From Jeongeupia chitinilytica (GTDB lineage: Bacteria > Pseudomonadota > Gammaproteobacteria > Burkholderiales > Chitinibacteraceae): DNA of 64,000 nt. Location: NCBI RefSeq assembly GCF_014652315.1, contig NZ_BMYO01000011.1, positions 62,001-126,000 on the forward strand, read 5' to 3'. The translations under genes and the position numbers were made by a program. Each line of letters starts with the position of its first letter. The stretch's first letter is position 1. The notes under the pieces are model-generated. The model did no database searches. It was not told where the DNA came from and was given only the letters and a program-made list of their open reading frames with translations. Positions 1-8,021 of the stretch are shown here, piece by piece.

Positions 1-532
1 CTTCGCGATGGACAGCCTGAAGAACCTCGTCGCCAACGTCGCCGACCTGCTGGACCGGCAGATGGCCCTGCTGGTCGACGCACGCTACAACCACGGCCTG
101 CCGGCCAACCTGTCCGGCGCCACCGGCCCGCGCGCTTCGATCAACCACGGCCTCAAGGCACTGCAGATCAGCGCATCGGCGTGGACCGCCGAGGCGCTGA
201 AGAACACGATGCCGGCGTCGGTATTCAGCCGCTCGACCGAATGCCACAACCAGGACAAGGTCAGCATGGGCACGATCGCCACTCGCGACTGCCTGCGGGT
301 GCTGCAGCTGACCGAGCAGGTCGCCGCGGCGATGCTGGTCACCGTGCGTCAGGGCCTCGCGTTGCGGCAGGCCACCCTTGAGGGGGCCATGCCGCTGCAG
401 CCCGGCGCCGACGCCTTTGTGACCGAGCTCGCGGACGACATCGCCTTCATCAACGAGGATGTGGCGCTCGAACCCACGCTGCGCCGCCTCGTCGACGGCA
501 TCCAGCATCAGCAATGGAAGCTGTATGAATAA
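1..532 (+). CDS. Aromatic amino acid ammonia-lyase (HAL/TAL family), C-terminal part
   Basis: The frame is already open at the left edge, so only about the last 176 residues are visible. The segment holds the conserved helical core of histidine/tyrosine ammonia-lyases, including NQDKVSMG, which corresponds to the lyase motif that packs near the active site. The MIO-forming Ala-Ser-Gly lies outside the window. These enzymes deaminate histidine or an aromatic amino acid to the acrylate. In aryl-polyene and flexirubin clusters a homologue is thought to supply the aromatic starter acid. The next gene overlaps its end by 8 nt, and everything downstream to about 10.2 kb is tightly coupled. A true hutH is less likely because no hut gene follows. 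Confidence 0.85.
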   Translation, partial: FAMDSLKNLVANVADLLDRQMALLVDARYNHGLPANLSGATGPRASINHGLKALQISASAWTAEALKNTMPASVFSRSTECHNQDKVSMGTIATRDCLRVLQLTEQVAAAMLVTVRQGLALRQATLEGAMPLQPGADAFVTELADDIAFINEDVALEPTLRRLVDGIQHQQWKLYE

Positions 533-959
533 ATCCGCCAAGCCGCCGCGCGGCACGAGCGTGATCTGGCAGATCCCCTTCCACGATCTCGATCCGATGG
601 ACATCTGCTGGCACGGCAATTACGTGCGCTACTTCGAATACGCACGCACGGCGCTGCTGCAGGCACTCGATTACGACTATCCGCAGATGCGCGATTCCGG
701 CTACGCCTGGCCGGTGATCGAACTGAACATCCGCTACGCCAAGCCGCTCGTCTACCAGCAGCGCATCGAGATCTGCGCCGAAATCGTCGAGTGGGAAAAC
801 CGGCTGAAGATCCGCTACGAAATCCGCGATGCCGACACCGGCACCCGGCTGACCAAGGGCTACACGGTGCAAGTCGCCGTCGAGATCGCGACGCGCGAGA
901 TGTGCTTCATGTCGCCACCGGTGCTGTTCGAGAAACTCGGAGAACCGCTGCCATGCTGA
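525..959 (+). CDS. Hotdog-fold acyl thioesterase (4-hydroxybenzoyl-CoA thioesterase type)
   Basis: This 144-residue protein has the signature of the 4HBT/YbgC thioesterases near its N-terminus: DLDPMDICWHGNY, residues about 21-33, with the catalytic Asp and the Trp-x-x-Asn-Tyr context. The start at 525 overlaps the end of the ammonia-lyase gene and matches family length; a longer open frame upstream lies inside that gene. Aryl-polyene clusters normally carry one such thioesterase, which probably edits or releases acyl-ACP intermediates. The stop overlaps the next start by 7 nt, which indicates translational coupling. Substrate is inferred from context only. Confidence 0.85.
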   Translation: MNKSAKPPRGTSVIWQIPFHDLDPMDICWHGNYVRYFEYARTALLQALDYDYPQMRDSGYAWPVIELNIRYAKPLVYQQRIEICAEIVEWENRLKIRYEIRDADTGTRLTKGYTVQVAVEIATREMCFMSPPVLFEKLGEPLPC

Positions 960-1558
960 AGAAACTGCTTGCCCTGATGCTGCTTCCGGCCCTAATCCCG
1001 GTAATGGCCCACGCCGACCTGCTGCAGGACGTACAGAAGCGCCTTGTCGACGCGCCGGTGATCCGCGGCGAGTTCGTACAGGAGCGTCAGCTCGTCGGCG
1101 TGAAGAAGACGCTGACCGCCAGCGGCCATTTCGTCGTCGAAAAGAAACGCGGCGTCGTCTGGCATACGGTCAAGCCGTTCGACCAGCGGCTGCAGGTCGC
1201 GCGCGACGAGATCGTCCAGAAGGACGGCAAGGAAACGCTGATGAAGCTGACCGCCGACAAGGAGCCGGTCGTACGTACCGTCGGTGGCGTGCTGTTCTCG
1301 CTGTTCTCGGGCGACCTGTCCGGGCTGGCGAAACATTTCGACGTCAAGGGTGACGCCAGGGGCGCGCGCTGGAGTCTGGTCCTGAGTCCGAAGGACGCCG
1401 GCATGGCCAAGCTGATCGGCAATCTCAAACTCGCCGGCGACAAGAGCATCGAACAGGTCGAGATGAACGCCGCCAGCGGTGACGTAACCCGAATCAGGAT
1501 GAGCAAGGTGACGACGTCGACGCAGATGAGTGCCGAGGACGAGGCCGACTTTGACTGA
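953..1558 (+). CDS. LolA-like periplasmic lipid carrier of the aryl-polyene cluster
   Basis: A 201-residue protein with a clear signal peptide (MLKKLLALMLLPALIPVMAHA, cleavage near residue 21). The mature part resembles the unclosed beta-barrel of outer-membrane lipoprotein carriers: GEFVQERQLVGVKKTL, then GRxxW-like strands around KRGVVWHTVKPF. LolA-like proteins are standard members of aryl-polyene clusters, where they are thought to carry the polyene lipid across the periplasm after export by the MMPL pump encoded next. The start is set by the signal peptide and the overlap with the thioesterase stop. It is not the housekeeping lolA, which is usually near ftsK or rarA. Confidence 0.8.
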   Translation: MLKKLLALMLLPALIPVMAHADLLQDVQKRLVDAPVIRGEFVQERQLVGVKKTLTASGHFVVEKKRGVVWHTVKPFDQRLQVARDEIVQKDGKETLMKLTADKEPVVRTVGGVLFSLFSGDLSGLAKHFDVKGDARGARWSLVLSPKDAGMAKLIGNLKLAGDKSIEQVEMNAASGDVTRIRMSKVTTSTQMSAEDEADFD

Positions 1559-1567
1559 TCCACGGCC

Positions 1568-3922
1568 ATGACCGAATCCCGACTCTGGCGCGCGCTGGCG
1601 CTGGCGTGGCTGATCGTGCTGCTCGGCTGTGCCGGCTGGCTGGCGAGCCAGCACCGGCAACTGGCCAACCGGCTCGATACCGACCTGTTCGCGCTGCTGC
1701 CGAAGAACGAGCGCGACCCGGTCGCCGAGCGCGCGATGGCGTCGCTCGCGCAGGCGTCCGAGCGCCAGCTGGTGCTGCTCGTCGGCAGCGCCGACCGCGA
1801 TGCGGCAGCGCGCGCGGCGGACACGCTTGCCGGTTCGCTCAAGGCGTTGCCGGTCGCCCCGCAGACGCAGGCGCTCGACCTCGACACGCTGCGGGATTTC
1901 TACGCGCCTTACCGCGGCGTGCTGTTCACGCCGGCCGATGCCGCCGCACTGGCGCAAGGCCGGTCCGCCTGGCAGGCGCGCGCGCTGCAACAGGCGTATG
2001 CGACGGTGTCGACCAGCGGCCTGGCCTGGCGCGACGATCCGTTCGGGACCTTCGGCCGCTGGTTGCAGGGTTTTGGCGATCTGACCCGCGTCCGTCCCGA
2101 AGGCGGCCGGCTGTGGGTCGACTTCGAAGAGCGCCACTACGTGGTGCTGATGTACACGCTCGCCGACAGTGCGTTTTCGCTGTCGGCGCAAAAAACCGTC
2201 GCCGACGGGCTCGATCATGCCATCACCGGACTCAAGGCCGGTTCGCCCGACGTCAGCGTTCTGCGCGCCGGCGTCGTGCTGCACGCGGCCAAGGCGGCGC
2301 AGCGGGCCGAGCACGAGATGTCGACGATCGGCATCGGTTCGCTCGCCGGCATCCTGCTGCTGGTGCTGCTGACCTTCCGTGGCTGGCGCGCACTGCCGCT
2401 GGTCGCGCTGTCGATCGCCACCGGGATGACGATCGCGCTGGCGCTCACCTTCGCGCTGTACGGCCGCGTGCACATGCTGACACTGGTGTTCGGCACCAGC
2501 CTGATCGGCGTTGCCGTCGACTACAGCCTGCTGCTGCACAGCACCAGCCTTGGTGCTTCTGTGGCCGCCGGCAAGCGGCTCGAGACGCTGCTGCCCAGCC
2601 TGCTGGTCGCCACGCTGTTCACCGCACTCGCTTACCTGTGCCTCGCGCTGACGCCGTTCCCGGGGCTGGCGCAGATGGCGGTCTTCGCCGCGACCGGCAT
2701 CGCCTCGGCGTGGCTGTCCGAACTGTTCTGGTATCCGCGCCTCGCGCCGGCCAGGCTCGAACCGGGCGTGCTTGGCGGGCCGCTCTTGAAGCTGCTGGCG
2801 CGCTGGCCGCGCCTCGGCCTGCGTGGCGGACTGGTTGTGCTGGTCGTCGCCGCGCCGCTGATCGTCACCGGCCTGCTGAAGCTCGATGCCAGCGACGACG
2901 TGCGCAGCCTTGTCAGCACCGACGCAACGCTGATGCGCGAACAGATCGCCATCGGCCAGCGGCTCGGCCTGCCGAGTCCGGCGCAGCTGTTCATCGTCAG
3001 CGGCCCCGATGCGCAGACGGTGCTCGAGCGCGAACGCACCCTCACCCGTGAGCTCGACGGTTTTGTCGCCCGCGGCGCAATCGCCGGCTACCAGAGCGTC
3101 AGCCGCTGGCTGCCGCCGGTGAGCGAACAGCGCGCACAGCAAGCCGGGGCCGCGGTGCTGCGTGATCCGGCCCTGCTGCATTCACTGGCCGACGACATCG
3201 GTCTCGACGACGCCTGGGTGCGCGCACAATCCGCGGCGACACCGTTGCTCGAGCCGGACGTCTGGCTCGCATCACCGGCCTCGCTGCCGGCACGCCACCT
3301 GTGGCTCGGCAACACCGGTCACGGTTACGCCAGCGTGGTGATGCTGACAGGCCTCGCCGGCGCAGCCAATACCGCAGCGCTGTCCAAAGTGGACTTGCCG
3401 GGCGTGCGCTGGATCGACAAGCCGGCCGAGATTTCCGCAGTGCTCGACCGCTATCGCGACCGGCTGGCGCTGGTACTGCTCGCCGCCTACGTCGTCACCG
3501 CCGCACTCCTGTGGCGGCGCTACCGCCGGGACACCTGGCGGGTGCTGGCGCCGTCGCTGATCGCCAGCATCGCCACGCTGGCGATCTTCGGCTGGCTGGG
3601 CATCCCGCTGCAACTGCTGACCGTGCTGACGCTGCTGCTGCTGCTCGGCATGGGTATCGATTACGGCATTTTCGTCAACGAGCACCCGGGCGAAGTGCGC
3701 ATGGTGCTGGCGATCTCGCTCGCGGCCTGCTGCACGCTGCTGTCGTTCGGCCTGCTGGCGTTCAGCCACACGCCGGCGCTGGCGACCTTCGGCACCGCAA
3801 CCCTGTCCGGCGTCGGCCTTGCGTGGCTGACCGCCCCGCTTCTGCGCCGCCCGGCGCTCCCGCAGCCGTTGTTCCAGACCGCCCCTCAACCGGATCACTC
3901 CTCATCGGATCAAGCCTCATGA
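1568..3922 (+). CDS. MMPL/RND-family exporter of the aryl-polyene cluster
   Basis: A 784-residue inner-membrane protein with the RND layout: one N-terminal helix, a large periplasmic loop (about residues 40-245), five helices, a helix followed by a second periplasmic loop (about 430-630), and a final helical bundle. The intramembrane GVAVDYSLLLHS and GMGIDYGIFVNE segments carry the Asp-Tyr pair typical of MMPL proton relays in each half. In aryl-polyene clusters this protein is thought to flip the polyene lipid to the periplasm. It follows the LolA-like gene after 9 nt and its stop overlaps the next start (ATGA). Confidence 0.85.
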   Translation: MTESRLWRALALAWLIVLLGCAGWLASQHRQLANRLDTDLFALLPKNERDPVAERAMASLAQASERQLVLLVGSADRDAAARAADTLAGSLKALPVAPQTQALDLDTLRDFYAPYRGVLFTPADAAALAQGRSAWQARALQQAYATVSTSGLAWRDDPFGTFGRWLQGFGDLTRVRPEGGRLWVDFEERHYVVLMYTLADSAFSLSAQKTVADGLDHAITGLKAGSPDVSVLRAGVVLHAAKAAQRAEHEMSTIGIGSLAGILLLVLLTFRGWRALPLVALSIATGMTIALALTFALYGRVHMLTLVFGTSLIGVAVDYSLLLHSTSLGASVAAGKRLETLLPSLLVATLFTALAYLCLALTPFPGLAQMAVFAATGIASAWLSELFWYPRLAPARLEPGVLGGPLLKLLARWPRLGLRGGLVVLVVAAPLIVTGLLKLDASDDVRSLVSTDATLMREQIAIGQRLGLPSPAQLFIVSGPDAQTVLERERTLTRELDGFVARGAIAGYQSVSRWLPPVSEQRAQQAGAAVLRDPALLHSLADDIGLDDAWVRAQSAATPLLEPDVWLASPASLPARHLWLGNTGHGYASVVMLTGLAGAANTAALSKVDLPGVRWIDKPAEISAVLDRYRDRLALVLLAAYVVTAALLWRRYRRDTWRVLAPSLIASIATLAIFGWLGIPLQLLTVLTLLLLLGMGIDYGIFVNEHPGEVRMVLAISLAACCTLLSFGLLAFSHTPALATFGTATLSGVGLAWLTAPLLRRPALPQPLFQTAPQPDHSSSDQAS

Positions 3923-5157
3923 GCACCCGTCAAAGCACCGATATCGTCATCATTGGCGCCGGCCCGTCCGGCAGCGTCGCCGCCGGGCTGTTGCGCAAGG
4001 CCGGGCGGGAGGTTGTCATCATCGAGCGCGAAACCTTTCCGCGCTTCTCGATCGGCGAGAGCCTGCTGCCGCAATCGATGGAATACATCGAGAAGGCAGG
4101 ATTCCTGCAGGACGTGGTCCAGGCCGGCTTCCAGTACAAGAACGGCGCGGCCTTCGCCCGCGGTGCCGACCGCACGGCGTTCGACTTCCGCGAGAAGTTT
4201 TCCCCCGGCTGGGGCACGACCTACCAGGTGCAGCGCGCCCACTTCGACCACGTGCTCGCGAACGGCGCCGCCAAGGCCGGTGCCGACATCCGCTACCGCC
4301 ACACCGTGCTCGCCGCCGACGTCGGCGGCGCCAGACCGGTGCTGACGGTACGCGGCGAAGACGACCGTGTTTACGAGATCGAAGCCAACTTCCTGCTCGA
4401 CGCCAGCGGATTCGGCCGCACGCTGCCGCGCCTGCTCGATCTGGAAACGCCGTCCGATTTCCCGGTGCGCGGCGCGATCTTCACCCACATCGAGGACGGC
4501 ATTCCGGCCGGCGTGTTCGACCGCAACAAGATCCTGATCACCGTGCACCCCGAGCATCACGACGTCTGGTACTGGCTGATTCCGTTCTCGAACGGCCGCT
4601 GCTCGATCGGCGTCGTTGCCGAGCGCGACTTCCTCTCGCAATACCAGGGAGACGACACCGGACGCCTCAAGGCCATCGTGTTCGAGGATGCCGGTCTGGC
4701 CGAGCTGCTGAAGCAGGCCCGCTGGGATACGCCGGCACGAACGCTGACCGGCTATGCCGCCAACGTCAAATCGCTGCATGGCAACCGTTTTGCCCTGCTC
4801 GGCAACGCCGGCGAATTCCTCGATCCGGTGTTCTCCAGCGGCGTCACCATCGCGGTCAAATCGGCCGACCTCGCCGTCAACGCGCTGCTGCGCGAGGCCG
4901 CGGGCGAAACGGTGGACTGGGAGCAGGCGTACGCGAAACCGCTGAAGAAAGGCGTCGACACCTTCCGCGCCTTCGTCACCGCGTGGTACGACGGCCGCTT
5001 CCAGAAGATCATTTTCCACAAGGACAAGAACCCGCAGATCGAGGCGATGATCTCGTCGATCCTCGCCGGTTATGCGTGGGACGAAGCCAACCCCTACGTC
5101 GCCAAGCCCGAGCGTAGGCTGTCGTCGCTGGAAGCCGCATGCGCGCTGTTCGACTGA
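3919..5157 (+). CDS. FAD-dependent oxidoreductase, tryptophan/phenol halogenase-like
   Basis: 412 residues. The N-terminus has a Rossmann dinucleotide motif (GAGPSGSVAAG, residues 13-23), followed by PRFSIGESLLP (41-51) as in flavin halogenases and related hydroxylases. Residues 217-222 read WYWLIP, an exact fit to the WxWxIP motif often taken as diagnostic of flavin-dependent halogenases. The gene begins in an ATGA overlap with the exporter stop, so it belongs to the pigment operon. It could halogenate the aryl head group, as reported for xanthomonadins, or act as a geranylgeranyl-reductase-like or hydroxylating enzyme; the motif alone does not prove halogenation. An out-of-frame upstream extension of this reading frame is not part of the gene. 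Confidence 0.75.
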   Translation: MSTRQSTDIVIIGAGPSGSVAAGLLRKAGREVVIIERETFPRFSIGESLLPQSMEYIEKAGFLQDVVQAGFQYKNGAAFARGADRTAFDFREKFSPGWGTTYQVQRAHFDHVLANGAAKAGADIRYRHTVLAADVGGARPVLTVRGEDDRVYEIEANFLLDASGFGRTLPRLLDLETPSDFPVRGAIFTHIEDGIPAGVFDRNKILITVHPEHHDVWYWLIPFSNGRCSIGVVAERDFLSQYQGDDTGRLKAIVFEDAGLAELLKQARWDTPARTLTGYAANVKSLHGNRFALLGNAGEFLDPVFSSGVTIAVKSADLAVNALLREAAGETVDWEQAYAKPLKKGVDTFRAFVTAWYDGRFQKIIFHKDKNPQIEAMISSILAGYAWDEANPYVAKPERRLSSLEAACALFD

Positions 5158-5669
5158 TCGTCGCCGCGGTGCTGCTCGCACTGGCGGGCTGTGCCACGCT
5201 GCTCTCGGGCGGCCTGCCGCTGCTGCAGGTCGCACCGGCCGCCTTCGGCGGCGAGCGCGTGCTCGAGCAGCGGCTGACGATGCGCTGGCCCGGCGAGACA
5301 CGCACACTCGACATCGTCGCCAGCATCGACGACAGGACGGTCTCGCTTGTCGGGCTCGCGCTCGGCGTCCGGCTGTTTTCGATAGACTACGACGGCAGGA
5401 CGCTCCGTTCGACCGAGAACGTGCCGATGGCATTGCCCGCCGAACGGATGCTCGACGACTTCCTGATCGTCCATGCGCCGCTGCCGGCGCTGCAGGCCGC
5501 GCTGCCGGCGGGCTGGGAGGTCAGCGAAACGGCACGCCAGCGCGTGCTCCGCCACGATGGCCAAAACGCCATCGTCGTCGATTACAGCAATGACGACCGG
5601 CTCGCCGGTCGGGCACAACTGGCGAACCTGCCGCTGCATTACCAACTGACCATCGACACCGCGCCATGA
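5139..5669 (+). CDS. DUF3261-type outer-membrane lipoprotein of the aryl-polyene cluster
   Basis: A 176-residue protein whose first 18 residues form a lipoprotein signal peptide ending in the lipobox LAGC (Cys18). The remainder is a beta-rich domain resembling the small DUF3261 lipoproteins found next to the ketosynthase genes of aryl-polyene clusters. Its role is unknown; the location suggests it acts with the LolA-like carrier in delivering or anchoring the polyene lipid. The start lies 19 nt inside the preceding flavoprotein gene and the stop overlaps the next start by 4 nt. Confidence 0.75.
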   Translation: MRAVRLIVAAVLLALAGCATLLSGGLPLLQVAPAAFGGERVLEQRLTMRWPGETRTLDIVASIDDRTVSLVGLALGVRLFSIDYDGRTLRSTENVPMALPAERMLDDFLIVHAPLPALQAALPAGWEVSETARQRVLRHDGQNAIVVDYSNDDRLAGRAQLANLPLHYQLTIDTAP

Positions 5670-6826
5670 TTTACCTGCATTCCCCCGGCCTGATCTGTGC
5701 ACTCGGCAGCGGCGTCGACACCGTCCGCGAGCGGCTTTTCGCCGCCGACAGCCCGGACATGACCGAAACCGTGCGCTACAGCCCGGGCCGGCGGCTGATG
5801 CTCGGCACCGTGACCGGGGCACTGCCGCTGCCCGACGCCCCGCCCCGGCACCGTACGCGCAACAACGCGCTGCTCGCCGCCACGTTCGCGCAGATCGAAA
5901 CGGCCTACGCGCAGCTCGCCGCCGGGCTGGACCCGGCACGGATTGCCATCGTGCTCGGCAGCAGCACCTCGGGCATCCACGAAGGCGAAGTCGCCATGGC
6001 CGCATGCACGCCCGACGGTACGCTGCCCGCCACTTACCATTACGGCCAGCAGGAACTCGGCTCGCCGGCGCAGTGGCTGGCGGGCGAGCTCGGCATCGCC
6101 GGCCCGGCGTACTGCATTTCGACCGCCTGTTCGTCGAGCGCCAAGGCGCTGGCGGCTGCGGCCCGGCTGATCGACAGCGGCGCGGCCGACCTCGTCGTGG
6201 CCGGCGGCGTCGATACCCTCGCCGCGTTCACCGTCGCCGGCTTTTCGGCGCTCGAATCGGTCAGCGCCAGCCGCTGCAACCCGTTTTCGCGCAACCGCAA
6301 CGGCATCAACATCGGTGAAGGTGCGGCGCTGTTCCTTGTCTGCCGTACACCGTCGCCGGTGGCGCTGACCGGCTGGGGCGAAAGTTCGGACGGCCACCAC
6401 GTGTCCGCGCCGGCCCCGGACGGCAGCGGCGCAAAGCAGGCGATTGCCGCCGCGCTCCAGCGTGCCGGGAGGATGGCGAGCGAGATCGGCTACGTGAACC
6501 TGCACGGCACCGCCACGCGGCAGAACGACGCGATGGAAAGCCTCGCGGTTTCCGCGCTGTTGCCGGGCGTGCCGGCCAGCTCGACCAAGCCGCTGACCGG
6601 CCACACGCTTGGCGCTGCCGGTGCAATCGAGGCGGCGCTGTGCTGGATCACGCTGACCGATACCGGCCGGCGCCTGCCCCCGCACGTCTGGGACGGCGAG
6701 GCCGACCCGGACATTGCCGCATTGCCGCTGGTGTCGCGCGGCCAGTGCACCGAGGTCCGTGCCGCCCTGTCGACGTCGTTCGCCTTCGGCGGCAACAACA
6801 TTGCGCTGATTCTGGAGCGGACATGA
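5666..6826 (+). CDS. apeO: Beta-ketoacyl-ACP synthase, ApeO-like
   Basis: A 386-residue condensing enzyme of the KAS-I/II type. The Cys-His-His triad is complete: Cys155 in STACSSS, His280 in NLHGTA and His313 in TGHTLGAAGA, with the conserved Lys308. It is therefore a catalytic ketosynthase and not a chain-length factor, which would lack the Cys. In aryl-polyene synthesis such enzymes elongate the aryl-primed chain with malonyl-ACP. The order lipoprotein, KS, dehydratase, ketoreductase, KS matches the apeN-O-P-Q-R segment of known clusters. It is shorter than FabF (about 410) because the N-terminal region is compact. Confidence 0.85.
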   Translation: MIYLHSPGLICALGSGVDTVRERLFAADSPDMTETVRYSPGRRLMLGTVTGALPLPDAPPRHRTRNNALLAATFAQIETAYAQLAAGLDPARIAIVLGSSTSGIHEGEVAMAACTPDGTLPATYHYGQQELGSPAQWLAGELGIAGPAYCISTACSSSAKALAAAARLIDSGAADLVVAGGVDTLAAFTVAGFSALESVSASRCNPFSRNRNGINIGEGAALFLVCRTPSPVALTGWGESSDGHHVSAPAPDGSGAKQAIAAALQRAGRMASEIGYVNLHGTATRQNDAMESLAVSALLPGVPASSTKPLTGHTLGAAGAIEAALCWITLTDTGRRLPPHVWDGEADPDIAALPLVSRGQCTEVRAALSTSFAFGGNNIALILERT

Positions 6827-7278
6827 ACCCCACCGCCTATCTGCCCGTCGCCGACTACCTGCCGCACGCCGGCCGCATGGTGCTGCTCGACCAGGTCGTC
6901 TCGGCGGCCCGCGACACGCTGAGTGCCACGACAACGATCCGGGCCGACGCGCCGTTCTGCGACGGCGCCGAGGTCGGCGGCTGGGTCGGGGTCGAATACA
7001 TGGCCCAGACGATTGCCGCACTGGCCGGCTTCGAGGCGCGATCGCGCGGCGACGCGGTCAGGGTCGGCTTTCTGGTCGGCACGCGCCGTTACGACTGCAG
7101 CGTGCCGGCATTCCGGGTCGGCCAGACCCTGACGGTCACGGCCACCCGCGAATTCCAGGCCGACAACGGCGTTGCGGTGATGGACTGCACGATCGCGATC
7201 GACGGCACGACCGTCGCCCGCGCCCAGCTTTCGGCTTACCAGCCGGACAATCTCGACGAATATCTGAACCAGGCATGA
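6823..7278 (+). CDS. apeP: ApeP-like beta-hydroxyacyl-ACP dehydratase
   Basis: A 151-residue single hotdog domain. Residues 7-20 contain the short N-terminal dehydratase signature (VADYLPHAGRMVLL) with the active-site His of the FabA/FabZ superfamily, and the central helix EYMAQTIAAL supplies the acidic partner. In aryl-polyene clusters this enzyme removes water after each reduction cycle, giving the conjugated double bonds that make the pigment. The start overlaps the ketosynthase stop (ATGA), and the stop overlaps the ketoreductase start in the same way. Confidence 0.85.
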   Translation: MNPTAYLPVADYLPHAGRMVLLDQVVSAARDTLSATTTIRADAPFCDGAEVGGWVGVEYMAQTIAALAGFEARSRGDAVRVGFLVGTRRYDCSVPAFRVGQTLTVTATREFQADNGVAVMDCTIAIDGTTVARAQLSAYQPDNLDEYLNQA

Positions 7279-8021
7279 CTACGCAGAATCCCTCAACTTC
7301 CGCCGTACTGATCACCGGCTCGTCGCGCGGCATCGGCCGCGCCATCGCCGGGCGGCTCGCCCGTGACGGCTACAATCTCGTGCTGCACTGCCGCTCGCGC
7401 CGCGACGAAGCCGATGCGCTCGCCGCCAGCCTGAGCGCAGCACACGGCATCCATGCGCGCGTATTGCAGTTCGACGTGGCCGACCGCGCCGCCTGCCGTG
7501 CGGCGCTCGAGCTTGAGGTCGCCGAGTTCGGCGCCCCGTACGGCGTCGTCTGCAACGCCGGCATCGCCGCCGATGCGGCCTTTCCGGCCATGACGGCCGA
7601 CGACTGGGACGGCGTGATCCACACCAATCTCGACGGCTTCTACAACGTGCTGCACCCGCTGGTGATGCCGATGGTGCAGGCCCGCAAGCCCGGCCGCATC
7701 GTCACGCTGTCGTCGGTCTCGGGGCTGATCGGCAACCGCGGCCAGGTCAACTATTCGGCGGCCAAGGCCGGCATCATCGGCGCGACCAAGGCGCTGGCGG
7801 TCGAACTCGCCAAACGCAGGATCACCGTCAACTGCGTGGCACCGGGACTGATCGACACCGACATGGTCAGCGACGAGGTCCGCGAACATGCACTGAAGGC
7901 CATTCCGGCCCAGCGCATGGGGCAGCCCGAGGAAGTCGCCGCCGCGGTCGCCTTCCTGCTGTCGAACGACGCAGGTTACATCACCCGGCAAGTGATTTCG
8001 GTCAACGGAGGTCTGGCCTGA
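7275..8021 (+). CDS. apeQ: FabG-like 3-ketoacyl-ACP reductase, ApeQ-like
   Basis: A classical 248-residue short-chain dehydrogenase. The NADPH-binding motif is GSSRGIG (residues 15-21), NAG lies at 94-96, and the catalytic residues are Ser147, Tyr160 and Lys164 (YSAAK). It reduces the 3-ketoacyl-ACP made by the neighbouring ketosynthases. The chromosomal fabG of fatty-acid synthesis would normally sit beside fabD and acpP; here the gene is embedded between the pigment dehydratase and a second ketosynthase, so an aryl-polyene role is well supported. Stop and next start share the TGATG arrangement. Confidence 0.87.
   Translation: MTTQNPSTSAVLITGSSRGIGRAIAGRLARDGYNLVLHCRSRRDEADALAASLSAAHGIHARVLQFDVADRAACRAALELEVAEFGAPYGVVCNAGIAADAAFPAMTADDWDGVIHTNLDGFYNVLHPLVMPMVQARKPGRIVTLSSVSGLIGNRGQVNYSAAKAGIIGATKALAVELAKRRITVNCVAPGLIDTDMVSDEVREHALKAIPAQRMGQPEEVAAAVAFLLSNDAGYITRQVISVNGGLA

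Noticed and set aside
992..3181. A 729-codon open frame on the minus strand opposite the LolA-like and MMPL genes
   Set aside because: Low-complexity Arg/Gln/Gly composition and no recognisable motif; the plus-strand genes are well supported and tightly coupled.
5666..6826. The first ketosynthase as a chain-length factor
   Set aside because: It keeps the active-site Cys155 and both His residues, which chain-length factors lack at the Cys position.
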